Positions 18,786 through 27,690 of a DNA stretch of 42,452 nucleotides are shown in pieces (position 1 is the first letter of the stretch; every line of letters begins with the position of its first letter). Location: assembly GCA_021300395.1 (NCBI GenBank), contig JAJTEO010000005.1, positions 1 through 42,452 of the forward strand, read 5' to 3'. The DNA comes from Fluviicola sp. GTDB lineage: Bacteria; Bacteroidota; Bacteroidia; Flavobacteriales_D; Crocinitomicaceae. Made by a program: the position numbers and the translations under genes. The notes under the pieces are model-generated. The model worked only from the letters and a program-made list of their open reading frames with translations, was not told where the DNA came from and made no database searches.

Positions 18786-19297
18786 GATTAATCTTAGTAC
18801 AATTATTTAGATTTTTATTTTTTGTGTTAGCACAGTCATTGATTTTCAATCAGTTGGAAGTCGGACTTGGTATTCACCCAATGATTTATCCTTTGTTTAT
18901 TGTGTTACTTCCTTTTGAAATTAATGCAATTTTACTATTGTTAATTGCTTGTATTATGGGATTGAGTATTGATGCATTGTCAAATACTTATGGTTTACAT
19001 ACTTCTTCATTATTGGTACTTGCATATTTGCGACCATTCATTTTCAAAATTTTTGCACCACGTGATGGATACGATTCTAATAAAGAAGGTTCTATTTCAG
19101 AAATGGGTCAAAGATGGTTTATATACGTTTTTGGTATACTATTATTGATACACCATTTTTGGTTTTTCATGTTTGAAATGTTCAAATGGAATGAAATCTT
19201 ATTTATTTTCCAAAAAACTATTTTAAGTTTACCGATATCCTATCTTCTTTGTATACTTTTACAAGTAGTATTCGTTAGTAAGCCAAAAGAAAGATGA
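18782..19297 (+). CDS. mreD: Rod shape-determining protein MreD
   Basis: This 171-residue protein is highly hydrophobic with about five membrane helices. It shows weak sequence identity but typical features (MIYPLFIVLLPFE, DALSNTYGLHTSSLLVLAYLRP shortened in form). Its position between mreC and PBP2, with 4-bp overlaps on both sides, makes the assignment secure. It is the inner-membrane partner of MreC. Confidence 0.88.
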   Translation: MRLILVQLFRFLFFVLAQSLIFNQLEVGLGIHPMIYPLFIVLLPFEINAILLLLIACIMGLSIDALSNTYGLHTSSLLVLAYLRPFIFKIFAPRDGYDSNKEGSISEMGQRWFIYVFGILLLIHHFWFFMFEMFKWNEILFIFQKTILSLPISYLLCILLQVVFVSKPKER

Positions 19298-21159
19298 ATT
19301 TCGACGCAAGAAAGTATGTAATTATTGTTTTTATTATTACGGTTGGACTTATCTACATTGTCCGATTATTTTTCATGCAAGTTATTGATGATTCATGGAC
19401 ATTACGAGCGCAAGAAATTGCTGAAAAAAGGAAACAAATTGTCCCGCCAAGAGGAGCTATTTTTGATCGAAAAGGGGTTAAAGTTGTATCAAATAGAACT
19501 TATTATAACCTTATGTTTATTGAAGATGAAATTAAACATTTAGATACTGCAGCATTTGCAAAGGTTTTAGGATGGACTAAAGATTCTGTTGCGCTTCGTT
19601 TTAAGGAAATTGTAAAAGAGCAAGGAACATACCGCGATAAAAACGATAATTACAAGAAAAAACCTAATTATCAAAGTGATCGACCATATGCTTTTATCAA
19701 GGAAATGACCTTGGAAGAAATAGCAACTATCGCACCTCATTTAGATAAATTTCCTGGATTTTATGAGGAAATTACAAGTATGCGAAGTTATACTTATCCA
19801 AATGGAGCAAACATTTTCGGGTATCTTTCAGAAGTAAACGAAGAAGAAATAAAAGAAGATCATTTTTACAGGAGGAGCGATAATATTGGACGTGCAGGTA
19901 TTGAACGTTTCTATGAAAAAGAATTAAGAGGTCAAAAGGGAATAAGATACATTGTAACTTCTGCAAGAAACAATGAGTTGAAGCCTTACATGGATGGAAT
20001 TTACGATACAATTGCAAAACAAGGACCGAATTTTAAGTTAGGAATTGATATTTTACTTCAAGAATATGGAGAAAGATTAATGAATGGAAAAAGAGGCTGT
20101 ATTGTTGCTATTGAACCTTCAACAGGTGAAATTTTAGCCTTAGTATCTTCTCCAACTTATGATCCAAATTTAATGGTAGGAAATAGAAATATCGCTAAAA
20201 ATTATCCAAAATTAATATTGGATAAAGATATGCCGTTATTTCCAAGACCTTTAGCAGCAGAGTATCCTCCAGGATCCATATTCAAATTATTACAGTCTTT
20301 GATAGCATTACAGGAGGGAGTAATAACTCCTGAGTCAGGATTCCCATGTAACAAAGGAATGGTAGGTTGTCATAATCATGCGAGTGCAGGAAATTTAATG
20401 GATGCGATTAAATTTTCATGTAATCCATATTATTATGCTGTCACTAGACGTATTTTACAACAAGGAAAAAAGAAAAGTGTTTTTGCAGATGCTGAAATTG
20501 GTTTAAATAAATGGCATAAATACATGATGAGTTTTGGATTAGGACAAAAGTTTGATGCAGATGCAACAGGTTTACGTCCAGGATTAATTCCAAATTCTGC
20601 TTATTATGATAAATGGTATGGTCATTTAAGATGGGCGTTTTCTACGATTCGATCCATTTCAATTGGTCAGGGGGAGGTAAAATTGACTCCATTGCAAATG
20701 GCGAATATTGCTTGTATTATTGCAAATAAAGGTTGGTATTACACGCCTCATTTTGTAAAATCAATTGGAAATAAAGGATCACTACCTCAATTTAGAGTAA
20801 AGCATAGATCAATGATTGATGCAAAACATTACGATCCTATTATAGAAGGTATGAGACGAGTAGTATATGTTTCAGGAGGTACTGGAGGTAGAGCAAAAAT
20901 TAACAATGAAGAGAAAATAGTTGTTTGTGGTAAAACAGGAACAGTCCAAAATCCACAGGGTGAAGATCACGCTGTTTTTACCTGTTTTGCACCAATGGAT
21001 AAGCCGAAAATTGCGATTGTAGTTTTTATTGAAAACGCTGGTTTTGGAGGAACATGGGCTGCACCAACTGCAAGTTTAATGATCGAAAAATATTTGACTC
21101 GAAAAGTTAAAGACAAAGAAAAAGAGAAACGAATTTTAGAAGCTTCTTTTAAAAATTAG
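19294..21159 (+). CDS. mrdA: Penicillin-binding protein 2 (elongation-specific transpeptidase)
   Basis: This 621-residue class B PBP has a single N-terminal membrane helix (about 8-28) and the N-terminal pedestal (RKQIVPPRGAIFDRKG). The transpeptidase domain carries the three active-site motifs: S328-I-F-K331, S375-C-N377 and K547-T-G549. A cysteine in the SxN motif is a minor variation. PBP2 cross-links peptidoglycan during rod elongation together with RodA, whose gene begins 3 bp downstream. The start overlaps mreD by ATGA. Confidence 0.95.
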   Translation: MNFDARKYVIIVFIITVGLIYIVRLFFMQVIDDSWTLRAQEIAEKRKQIVPPRGAIFDRKGVKVVSNRTYYNLMFIEDEIKHLDTAAFAKVLGWTKDSVALRFKEIVKEQGTYRDKNDNYKKKPNYQSDRPYAFIKEMTLEEIATIAPHLDKFPGFYEEITSMRSYTYPNGANIFGYLSEVNEEEIKEDHFYRRSDNIGRAGIERFYEKELRGQKGIRYIVTSARNNELKPYMDGIYDTIAKQGPNFKLGIDILLQEYGERLMNGKRGCIVAIEPSTGEILALVSSPTYDPNLMVGNRNIAKNYPKLILDKDMPLFPRPLAAEYPPGSIFKLLQSLIALQEGVITPESGFPCNKGMVGCHNHASAGNLMDAIKFSCNPYYYAVTRRILQQGKKKSVFADAEIGLNKWHKYMMSFGLGQKFDADATGLRPGLIPNSAYYDKWYGHLRWAFSTIRSISIGQGEVKLTPLQMANIACIIANKGWYYTPHFVKSIGNKGSLPQFRVKHRSMIDAKHYDPIIEGMRRVVYVSGGTGGRAKINNEEKIVVCGKTGTVQNPQGEDHAVFTCFAPMDKPKIAIVVFIENAGFGGTWAAPTASLMIEKYLTRKVKDKEKEKRILEASFKN

Positions 21160-21162
21160 TGA

Positions 21163-22560
21163 ATGAGACAGGGAGAAAAATTAACCAGCCATTTAGATTG
21201 GCCATTATTAATTACGTATTTTCTATTTTTGATAATGGGAATGGCGACTGTTTATTCTACTGCACTTGATCCAGATCATCCAAACTTATTTGATTATTCT
21301 CAAAAATATGGAAAGCAGGTTGTTTGGTTAGGAATTTCACTTTTTTTAGGATTACTAGTATTTTTAATTGACTCAACAATTTATAGAAAATTTGCAGTTC
21401 CGATTTATATTTCAACTTTAGTTTTATTGGTAGTTGTATTGTTTATGCCACCTATTAATGGAGCTCGTGCTTGGCTACAAATAGGAGGGTTTGGTATTCA
21501 ACCAGCTGAGTTCGCTAAAACAGGAACGGCCTTATTATTAGCAAGATACATTAGTTCATTAAACATAAAACAACAGAATTTAAATTCTGTTTTGGTAGCC
21601 AATGCAATCATGATTGTACCGATGATTTTGATTTTATTACAACCCGATGCAGGTACATTTGTCGTGTTTACTTCATTTTTATTTGTGATGTATAGAGAAG
21701 GATTGACATATGATCCATTGGTTTTAAAATTGGTTAACACGATTCCGGGAGTAAAATTTAAGCAAACTTGGGTTGGAACTCACTTTATTCCGATCATGTT
21801 TGCGATCGTTTTTTTATGTATAGTTACATTGTTGTTAAGTAATAATACGATTACATTTAGCTTTTTACCAGGTCTTATAATTCCGGGGTTTTTTGGTGTT
21901 ATCCTTTCGTTAATAGTATTTTGTTTAATCGCTTTTTTATTCTTAAGATTTATTTCTACAAAACGTGAAAGAAGAAGAATAACAACGGTAATTATTATTG
22001 CATTTGTTCTTTCCGCTTCAATAGCTTCAAGTGTTAATTATTTATTTCAGGGATTAAGAAAACATCAAAAAGACCGTATTGAATTATTTTTAGGTTTACG
22101 TGAAGATCCGAATGGAGAAGATTACAATCGAAATCGTGCGATGGCAGCCGTAGGGTCAGGTGGATTAGCAGGAAAAGGATATACGAATGCTTCTGTAGCG
22201 ACCATCGAAAGTAATCATGTACCTGAAAGTGAAACTGATTTTATATTTTGTCCATTTGCTGAAGAATGGGGTTTTATAGGCACTTTTATTTTAATAGGAA
22301 TGTATATGTTTATGTTCTTAAGAATCATTATGATAGCTGAACGACAAAGATCAAGATTTAATAGGGTTTATGCATATTCTGTTGTTATGATTTTATTTTA
22401 CCATTTAGCAGTAAACATAGGAATGAACATTGGATTTGCACCTGTAATTGGTATTCCCCTTCCGTTTTTTAGTTATGGTGGATCATCGATGATGTCGTTT
22501 TCCATGTTGATGTTTATTCTATTAAAATTAGACAGTCAAAGAAGCCATGTTTTACAATAA
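21163..22560 (+). CDS. rodA: Peptidoglycan glycosyltransferase RodA (SEDS family)
   Basis: This multi-pass SEDS protein polymerises lipid II with PBP2. Conserved blocks are ARAWLQIGGFGIQPAEFAK, LLQPDAGTFVVF, AAVGSGGLAGKGY, and PESETDFIFCPFAEEWGF with the presumed catalytic Asp at residue 359. The C-terminus has PLPFFSYGGSSMMS. At 465 residues it is longer than the 370-430 usual in other phyla. The extra length lies around residues 200-280, where there are two extra hydrophobic segments and a basic loop (STKRERRR). It is the last gene of the tightly spaced mreC-rodA run. Confidence 0.95.
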   Translation: MRQGEKLTSHLDWPLLITYFLFLIMGMATVYSTALDPDHPNLFDYSQKYGKQVVWLGISLFLGLLVFLIDSTIYRKFAVPIYISTLVLLVVVLFMPPINGARAWLQIGGFGIQPAEFAKTGTALLLARYISSLNIKQQNLNSVLVANAIMIVPMILILLQPDAGTFVVFTSFLFVMYREGLTYDPLVLKLVNTIPGVKFKQTWVGTHFIPIMFAIVFLCIVTLLLSNNTITFSFLPGLIIPGFFGVILSLIVFCLIAFLFLRFISTKRERRRITTVIIIAFVLSASIASSVNYLFQGLRKHQKDRIELFLGLREDPNGEDYNRNRAMAAVGSGGLAGKGYTNASVATIESNHVPESETDFIFCPFAEEWGFIGTFILIGMYMFMFLRIIMIAERQRSRFNRVYAYSVVMILFYHLAVNIGMNIGFAPVIGIPLPFFSYGGSSMMSFSMLMFILLKLDSQRSHVLQ

Positions 22561-22631
22561 AATCAGTTAAAAAGAATTGGTGATTGAATCAAAGATTTCT
22601 TTATTTTTACATAAAATTAGATTTATAAAAA

Positions 22632-25151
22632 ATGAGCAATAAAAATAACTCTAAACAATTTGTTTTCGATGATAAACAGAAAAAGAAAGCAACATATTTG
22701 TTTTGGTTTATAGCGACGTTTCCATTATTATTGGTTTCATGCTTATTATTATTTCAATCGGAAGATGATCTTCCACCAGTAGCAATGTTAGCAAATCCAC
22801 CAGAATTGCTAGCTTCTGTAGTTTATGCAGATGATGGAGAATCAGAATTAGGAAGATATTGGAAAATTAATAGAACGAGTGTTCCTTACAAAGCAATTTC
22901 GCCTTACGTAACAGATGCGTTAATTTCAACAGAAGATGAGCGTTTTGTAGATCACTCTGGTGTAGATTTCAAAGCTATTGGTCGTGCGGTTGTTAGCGTT
23001 GGAGGTGCTGGAGGTGCATCGACAATTTCTCAACAGTTAGCAAAATTATTATTTACACTTCAACAACGTGATAAAGAAAATATTGCAAGAGCAAATGGGA
23101 TAGCATATACAGGAAATTCATCTACTAAAATTGGAAGATTATTCAGTCGTGTAGGTGAGAAAGCAAGGGAGAATATCATTGCAACTCGTTTAGAAAAAAG
23201 ATATACGAAAGAGGAAATCATTACAATGTATTTGAATCAATTTGATTTCTTGTATAATGCAGTTGGAATTGAAAATGCAGCGAAAGTTTACTTCAATAAA
23301 AAGCCAAAAAATTTAACAAAAGATGAAGCTGCAATGTTGATAGGGATGTGTAAAAACCCAACACTTTATAATCCACATTCATTTCAGATTAAAAATTATA
23401 GAGCCTACTTAGCTGAAGAAAATGAAGTTGCAGAAAGTAAAGTAACAAAAGCCGAAATTGCAGAGAAAAGAAGTGAAGACAGTTTAAGAGCAGTTAAAAG
23501 AAGAAATCAAGTATTATTTCAATGGTTAAAGAACAGTAAATCAAAAAATAAAGCACTTCGAATAGAATTGACGCAGGAAGAGTATGAAAGGTTGTGTAAG
23601 AAACCTTTGAAATGTAACTTCCAAGAAGTGGATCATAAACGAGGAATGGCACCTTATTTTAGAGAAGGACTTCGTAAAGAATTGACAAATATTTTAATGG
23701 AGAAAAAACCTGACGGCACATTAAAATACAAAAGAGAAGATGGAGCACCTTGGGATATTTATGGTGATGGATTAAAGATTTATACGACGATTAACATTGA
23801 TATGCAAGAGCATGCAGAGGAAGCAATGGAACGTCATTTGAAAGAAAATCTTCAACCAGCTTTTGATGATAATAACAGACATTTGAAACATTTTCCATTT
23901 TCTAATGATGCCACAGAAGAAGAGATAGATGGAATTATGCGTTCAGCACGATTGAATTCACCTCGTTATCTTCAAATGGAGGCTAAAGGAGCTTCAAACG
24001 AAGAAGTTAGAAAAGCGTTTAGTACACCTGTAACTATGCGAGTATTTACGTTTAAAGGTGAAAAAGACACGACTTTAACTCCAGATGATTCAATAAGATA
24101 TTACAAATCATTTTTGCATGCAGGTCTAGTTTCTATTGAACCACAAACTGGTTTTGTTAAAGCTTGGGTTGGGGGTGTTAATATTGATCACTTTGCTTAT
24201 GATCATGTTCGCCAAGGAAGAAGACAAGTAGGTTCAACAATTAAGCCTTTCGTTTATGCATCTGCTTTAGCAATGGGAGTTGTGAAGCCTTGTACAATGA
24301 TTCCAGATATTGCTCATTGTGTTGATTTGAGAAATGCAGATGGAGTAATTGATGACCGTTGGTGTCCAAAAAATGCGAGTGGAATGTCAGGTGGAATGTG
24401 TTCAGTTGCAAATGGATTAGCACAATCTAAAAATAATATTACAGTTGGGGTAATGCAAAAAATGGGTGGTGTTGCAGGTCCTAGAACGATTGCGAAATTG
24501 TTAGAGAATATGGACATAAAGTTACATCCAAATGATGTTGTTCCTGCGATGTGTTTAGGTTCAATGGATTTATCTTTGTATGAAATGGTAGCAGCTCAAG
24601 CAACATTTGTAAATCATGGAATTTATAATCGTCCGACAACTATTTTGAGAATTGAAGATAGAAATGGGAATGTTATTTACAATGCAAAACCTTATTCTAA
24701 AGAAGTTCTGAATGAAACAGTTGCATATGAAACTTTAAGAATGATGGAAGGCGTAGTTCGTTTTGGAACTGCTGGAAGTTTACGAGGAGGACAATCATGG
24801 GGGAATGTAACAGCACCAACAGCAGGTAAAACGGGTACAACTCAAAATAACTCTGATGGTTGGTTTATAGGTTTAACACCTGAATTAGCAACAGGTGTTT
24901 GGGTTGGAGCAGAAGATCGTTCAGTTCGATTTAGATCGATGAATTGGGGTCAAGGAGCAAGAATGGCTTTACCAATTTATGGTTATTACATGCAGAAAGT
25001 TTATAAGGATCCTAAAATTGGTATTTCTACAACTGCTTTTGAAAAACCAGAAGATATTGATGAAAGTGAGTTTTCTTGTAGCGGACAAATTTTACCGCCA
25101 GCAGCAGATGAAGTTGAACAAGATTCATTAACAGATACATTTGGAATTTAA
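22632..25151 (+). CDS. Class A penicillin-binding protein (bifunctional transglycosylase/transpeptidase)
   Basis: This 839-residue protein has one N-terminal membrane helix (about 20-41). A GT51 glycosyltransferase domain follows, with the catalytic Glu101 in STEDERFVDHSGVDF and GGASTISQQLAKLLF. The transpeptidase domain has S535-T-I-K538, S599-K-N601 and K733-T-G735. It polymerises and cross-links peptidoglycan at the outer face of the inner membrane. A charged helical insert (about 255-300) and an extended linker make it longer than PBP1A of many bacteria. A 71-bp gap with no terminator separates it from rodA, so it may be read from the same message or from its own promoter. Confidence 0.94.
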   Translation: MSNKNNSKQFVFDDKQKKKATYLFWFIATFPLLLVSCLLLFQSEDDLPPVAMLANPPELLASVVYADDGESELGRYWKINRTSVPYKAISPYVTDALISTEDERFVDHSGVDFKAIGRAVVSVGGAGGASTISQQLAKLLFTLQQRDKENIARANGIAYTGNSSTKIGRLFSRVGEKARENIIATRLEKRYTKEEIITMYLNQFDFLYNAVGIENAAKVYFNKKPKNLTKDEAAMLIGMCKNPTLYNPHSFQIKNYRAYLAEENEVAESKVTKAEIAEKRSEDSLRAVKRRNQVLFQWLKNSKSKNKALRIELTQEEYERLCKKPLKCNFQEVDHKRGMAPYFREGLRKELTNILMEKKPDGTLKYKREDGAPWDIYGDGLKIYTTINIDMQEHAEEAMERHLKENLQPAFDDNNRHLKHFPFSNDATEEEIDGIMRSARLNSPRYLQMEAKGASNEEVRKAFSTPVTMRVFTFKGEKDTTLTPDDSIRYYKSFLHAGLVSIEPQTGFVKAWVGGVNIDHFAYDHVRQGRRQVGSTIKPFVYASALAMGVVKPCTMIPDIAHCVDLRNADGVIDDRWCPKNASGMSGGMCSVANGLAQSKNNITVGVMQKMGGVAGPRTIAKLLENMDIKLHPNDVVPAMCLGSMDLSLYEMVAAQATFVNHGIYNRPTTILRIEDRNGNVIYNAKPYSKEVLNETVAYETLRMMEGVVRFGTAGSLRGGQSWGNVTAPTAGKTGTTQNNSDGWFIGLTPELATGVWVGAEDRSVRFRSMNWGQGARMALPIYGYYMQKVYKDPKIGISTTAFEKPEDIDESEFSCSGQILPPAADEVEQDSLTDTFGI

Positions 25152-25178
25152 TTCCTAAAATTGATTAAAAATAATACG

Positions 25179-25874
25179 ATGAATAAAGTAGTAAATAACG
25201 TTGAAGAAGCTTTAAAAGGAATCGAAGACAACATGACTCTAATGGTTGGAGGATTTGGTTTATGCGGAATTCCAGAAAATTCAATTGCTCAATTGGTAAA
25301 AATGGGTAAGAAGAATTTAACGTGTATTTCAAACAATGCTGGAGTTGATGATTTTGGTTTGGGATTATTACTTCAAAACAAACAAGTTAAAAAAATGATT
25401 AGTTCTTACGTTGGTGAGAATGATGAATTTGAGAGACAAATGCTTTCTGGTGAATTAGAAGTAGATTTAATCCCACAAGGTTCTTTAGCAGAAAGATGTC
25501 GTGCTGGAGGTGCTGGAATACCTGCTTTTTTCACACCTGCAGGTTATGGAACTGAAGTGGCAGAAGGAAAGGAAGTAAGAGTTTACAATGGAAAACCACA
25601 TATTTTAGAAACAGCATTAACATCTGATTTTGCAATTGTGAAAGCATGGAAAGGTGATACGGAAGGAAATCTTATTTACAAGGCTACAGCGAGAAATTTT
25701 AATCCAATGATGGCAACAGCTGGAAAAATAACGGTTGCAGAAGTGGAAGAATTAGTTGAAGCGGGTGAATTAGATCCAAACGATATTCATACACCAGGTA
25801 TATATGTTCAACGTATTTTCAAAGGTGAAAAATTTGAAAAGAGAATTGAGCAAAGAACTGTTAGACAGAAATAA
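25179..25874 (+). CDS. scoA: 3-oxoacid (succinyl-CoA:acetoacetate) CoA-transferase subunit A
   Basis: The ATG at 25179 gives 231 residues ([18 protein letters not shown]). A TTG 18 bp upstream was not used. The subunit A features are present: the CoA-binding glycine loop [47 protein letters not shown], and the C-terminal [18 protein letters not shown]. With subunit B it moves CoA between succinate and acetoacetate or related 3-oxoacids. Normally scoB follows directly. Here it is 3.7 kb downstream, behind two membrane-protein genes, and is itself broken. Identity of this subunit is firm; whether a working complex exists is not. Confidence 0.93.
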   Translation: MNKVVNNVEEALKGIEDNMTLMVGGFGLCGIPENSIAQLVKMGKKNLTCISNNAGVDDFGLGLLLQNKQVKKMISSYVGENDEFERQMLSGELEVDLIPQGSLAERCRAGGAGIPAFFTPAGYGTEVAEGKEVRVYNGKPHILETALTSDFAIVKAWKGDTEGNLIYKATARNFNPMMATAGKITVAEVEELVEAGELDPNDIHTPGIYVQRIFKGEKFEKRIEQRTVRQK

Positions 25875-25880
25875 ATTTTA

Positions 25881-27662
25881 ATGAATTTTTTTTCGCTCGA
25901 AAACAAATTATTAGTAAGAATAGTATTTTTATTCTTACTAATATATTTAGTTTTTCGAGCTTTTATATTGCCACCTTATTGTGATGAGATTTCATCACTT
26001 TTTGAATACATTGAATCAAAACGTTTTATAGAAAGCTCATTAAAAGAATCAAGTGCGAATAATCATTTATTCAATACTTTATTAGCTAAATTATTTTATT
26101 TGATTTTTGGAGATAATTTCTTCTTTTTAAGAATTCCCAATATTCTAGCATTTATTCTATATTTTTTTTCAATTAAATCGATTGTAAAAAAGAGTGTTGT
26201 GTTAAAATATCAATTTTTAACATTTGTTGCACTGAATACTGTTGTCTGGATTTTTGAATATTTTGGATATTTAAGGGGTTATGGTTTAGCATTAGGTTTT
26301 TTATTTTGTTCTATATCATACTTGCTCGCATGGTTAAAGATTAAAAGTGTATTAAAATTAGTTTATGCTTTCCTATTTATTTGGCTATCCGTTTTTGCTA
26401 ATTTATCTTTTTTTAATACAAGTCTGATTTTACTTTCATATAGTATTTTATTAATTATTCTAAACTTTAAAACCCTTTCAAAGAAAGATTTATGGAGTTA
26501 TGTAATTCTCATTATTGGATTTATAATTATTTTATTGCCAATAGTTAAATACAGTTTTAAATTAAAAACAGTAGGTGCACTTTGGTGGGGAAATTTAGAT
26601 GGTTTATGGAAATGCACAGGATATTATCTTTCAGAAATTACATTTTTCACAACAAATGATTTAATCAAATATATACTTATTATACTTATTGTTACCATTG
26701 GTATAATAGGGTTATTCAAACTTCTAAAGGCAGGTCTAGTAAATTTTATTAATTCTATCGAAGGAATTTTTTATTTATTATTTTTTGGTAATATTTTAAT
26801 GATAGAGGTTTTAGCCTTTCTTTTTGAAGTTAATTATCCTCGAGATCGAGCAGCGATTCAATTGGTTCCCTTTTTTATAATTGTTTTTGTTTTATTTTTT
26901 CAAAATATAAAGAAGATTAATTATTTATTGTTTTCATTAGTTTTTTTTCCAACTTCATTTTTCTTAAAGTTGAGTTTACATTCTTCTGTCTATCAAAACA
27001 ACTTACGTATTTCTAATAAAACAAATCAATTCATTCAAAACCATATAAATAAGGGAGTTAGTTATAGCGTATATGGCCTTCTAGAATTACCACTTTATTA
27101 CCAATTTAGAAATGATGATATGGTCAAATTATTTAATTCTGAAAAGTATTCAAAATTAGTTGAATCTGACTATATAATAGTTGAAAATGATTATAGACCA
27201 CCTCAATATTATAAACGAGAAATGGTCGATGAAACGGCAAATGTTTCAATTTATAAAACTACAAAACACTTCAAATACAATGTAATAAAGGATACAATTA
27301 TTCGATCACTTAGATCAGAAAATGATTTATTATGTTTCAGAGGAAATAGAATTGATACGCTTATGAAGAGTAGTAAATTTAAAGTTGAAATTTCAGGTAA
27401 AATAGAATTTTCAGATTTAAAAACACCTTTTCACTTAGTATTGACTTTAGGAGATTCTTTAAATCCATTAAATTATTATCATGATAGCGATTTTTCAAAA
27501 ATGAACGCAGGTAAAAAATCATTTAATTTTGTTTGGAGTAGTCCTGTATTTAAATTAGAAAAAGACAAAACATATGTTTCAATTTATATGTGGAATATTG
27601 ACAAACATTTTGTTAGATATAAAAACATTCATTTAAGGATGTTAAGTGTTGAAGAGAAATAG
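25881..27662 (+). CDS. Multi-pass membrane protein, candidate GT-C glycosyltransferase (paralogue 1)
   Basis: This 593-residue protein starts 6 bp after scoA. About 9-11 hydrophobic helices occupy residues 10-360, followed by a soluble C-terminal domain (about 390-590) with beta-rich sequence. Directly after the first helix is an acidic pair, CDE (D35, E36), then NNHLFN; this is where GT-C enzymes such as ArnT/PMT-type transferases keep their catalytic or metal-binding acid. Blocks shared with the next gene are LRIPNILAFILYF, LRGYGLALGF and NYPRDRAA. A lipid-linked sugar donor would be expected if it is a GT-C enzyme, but no donor or acceptor can be named. It is strongly AT-rich. No family name is claimed. 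Confidence 0.5.
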   Translation: MNFFSLENKLLVRIVFLFLLIYLVFRAFILPPYCDEISSLFEYIESKRFIESSLKESSANNHLFNTLLAKLFYLIFGDNFFFLRIPNILAFILYFFSIKSIVKKSVVLKYQFLTFVALNTVVWIFEYFGYLRGYGLALGFLFCSISYLLAWLKIKSVLKLVYAFLFIWLSVFANLSFFNTSLILLSYSILLIILNFKTLSKKDLWSYVILIIGFIIILLPIVKYSFKLKTVGALWWGNLDGLWKCTGYYLSEITFFTTNDLIKYILIILIVTIGIIGLFKLLKAGLVNFINSIEGIFYLLFFGNILMIEVLAFLFEVNYPRDRAAIQLVPFFIIVFVLFFQNIKKINYLLFSLVFFPTSFFLKLSLHSSVYQNNLRISNKTNQFIQNHINKGVSYSVYGLLELPLYYQFRNDDMVKLFNSEKYSKLVESDYIIVENDYRPPQYYKREMVDETANVSIYKTTKHFKYNVIKDTIIRSLRSENDLLCFRGNRIDTLMKSSKFKVEISGKIEFSDLKTPFHLVLTLGDSLNPLNYYHDSDFSKMNAGKKSFNFVWSSPVFKLEKDKTYVSIYMWNIDKHFVRYKNIHLRMLSVEEK

Positions 27663-27690
27663 TTTTCAGTTATTTTAATAAATTAGACAG

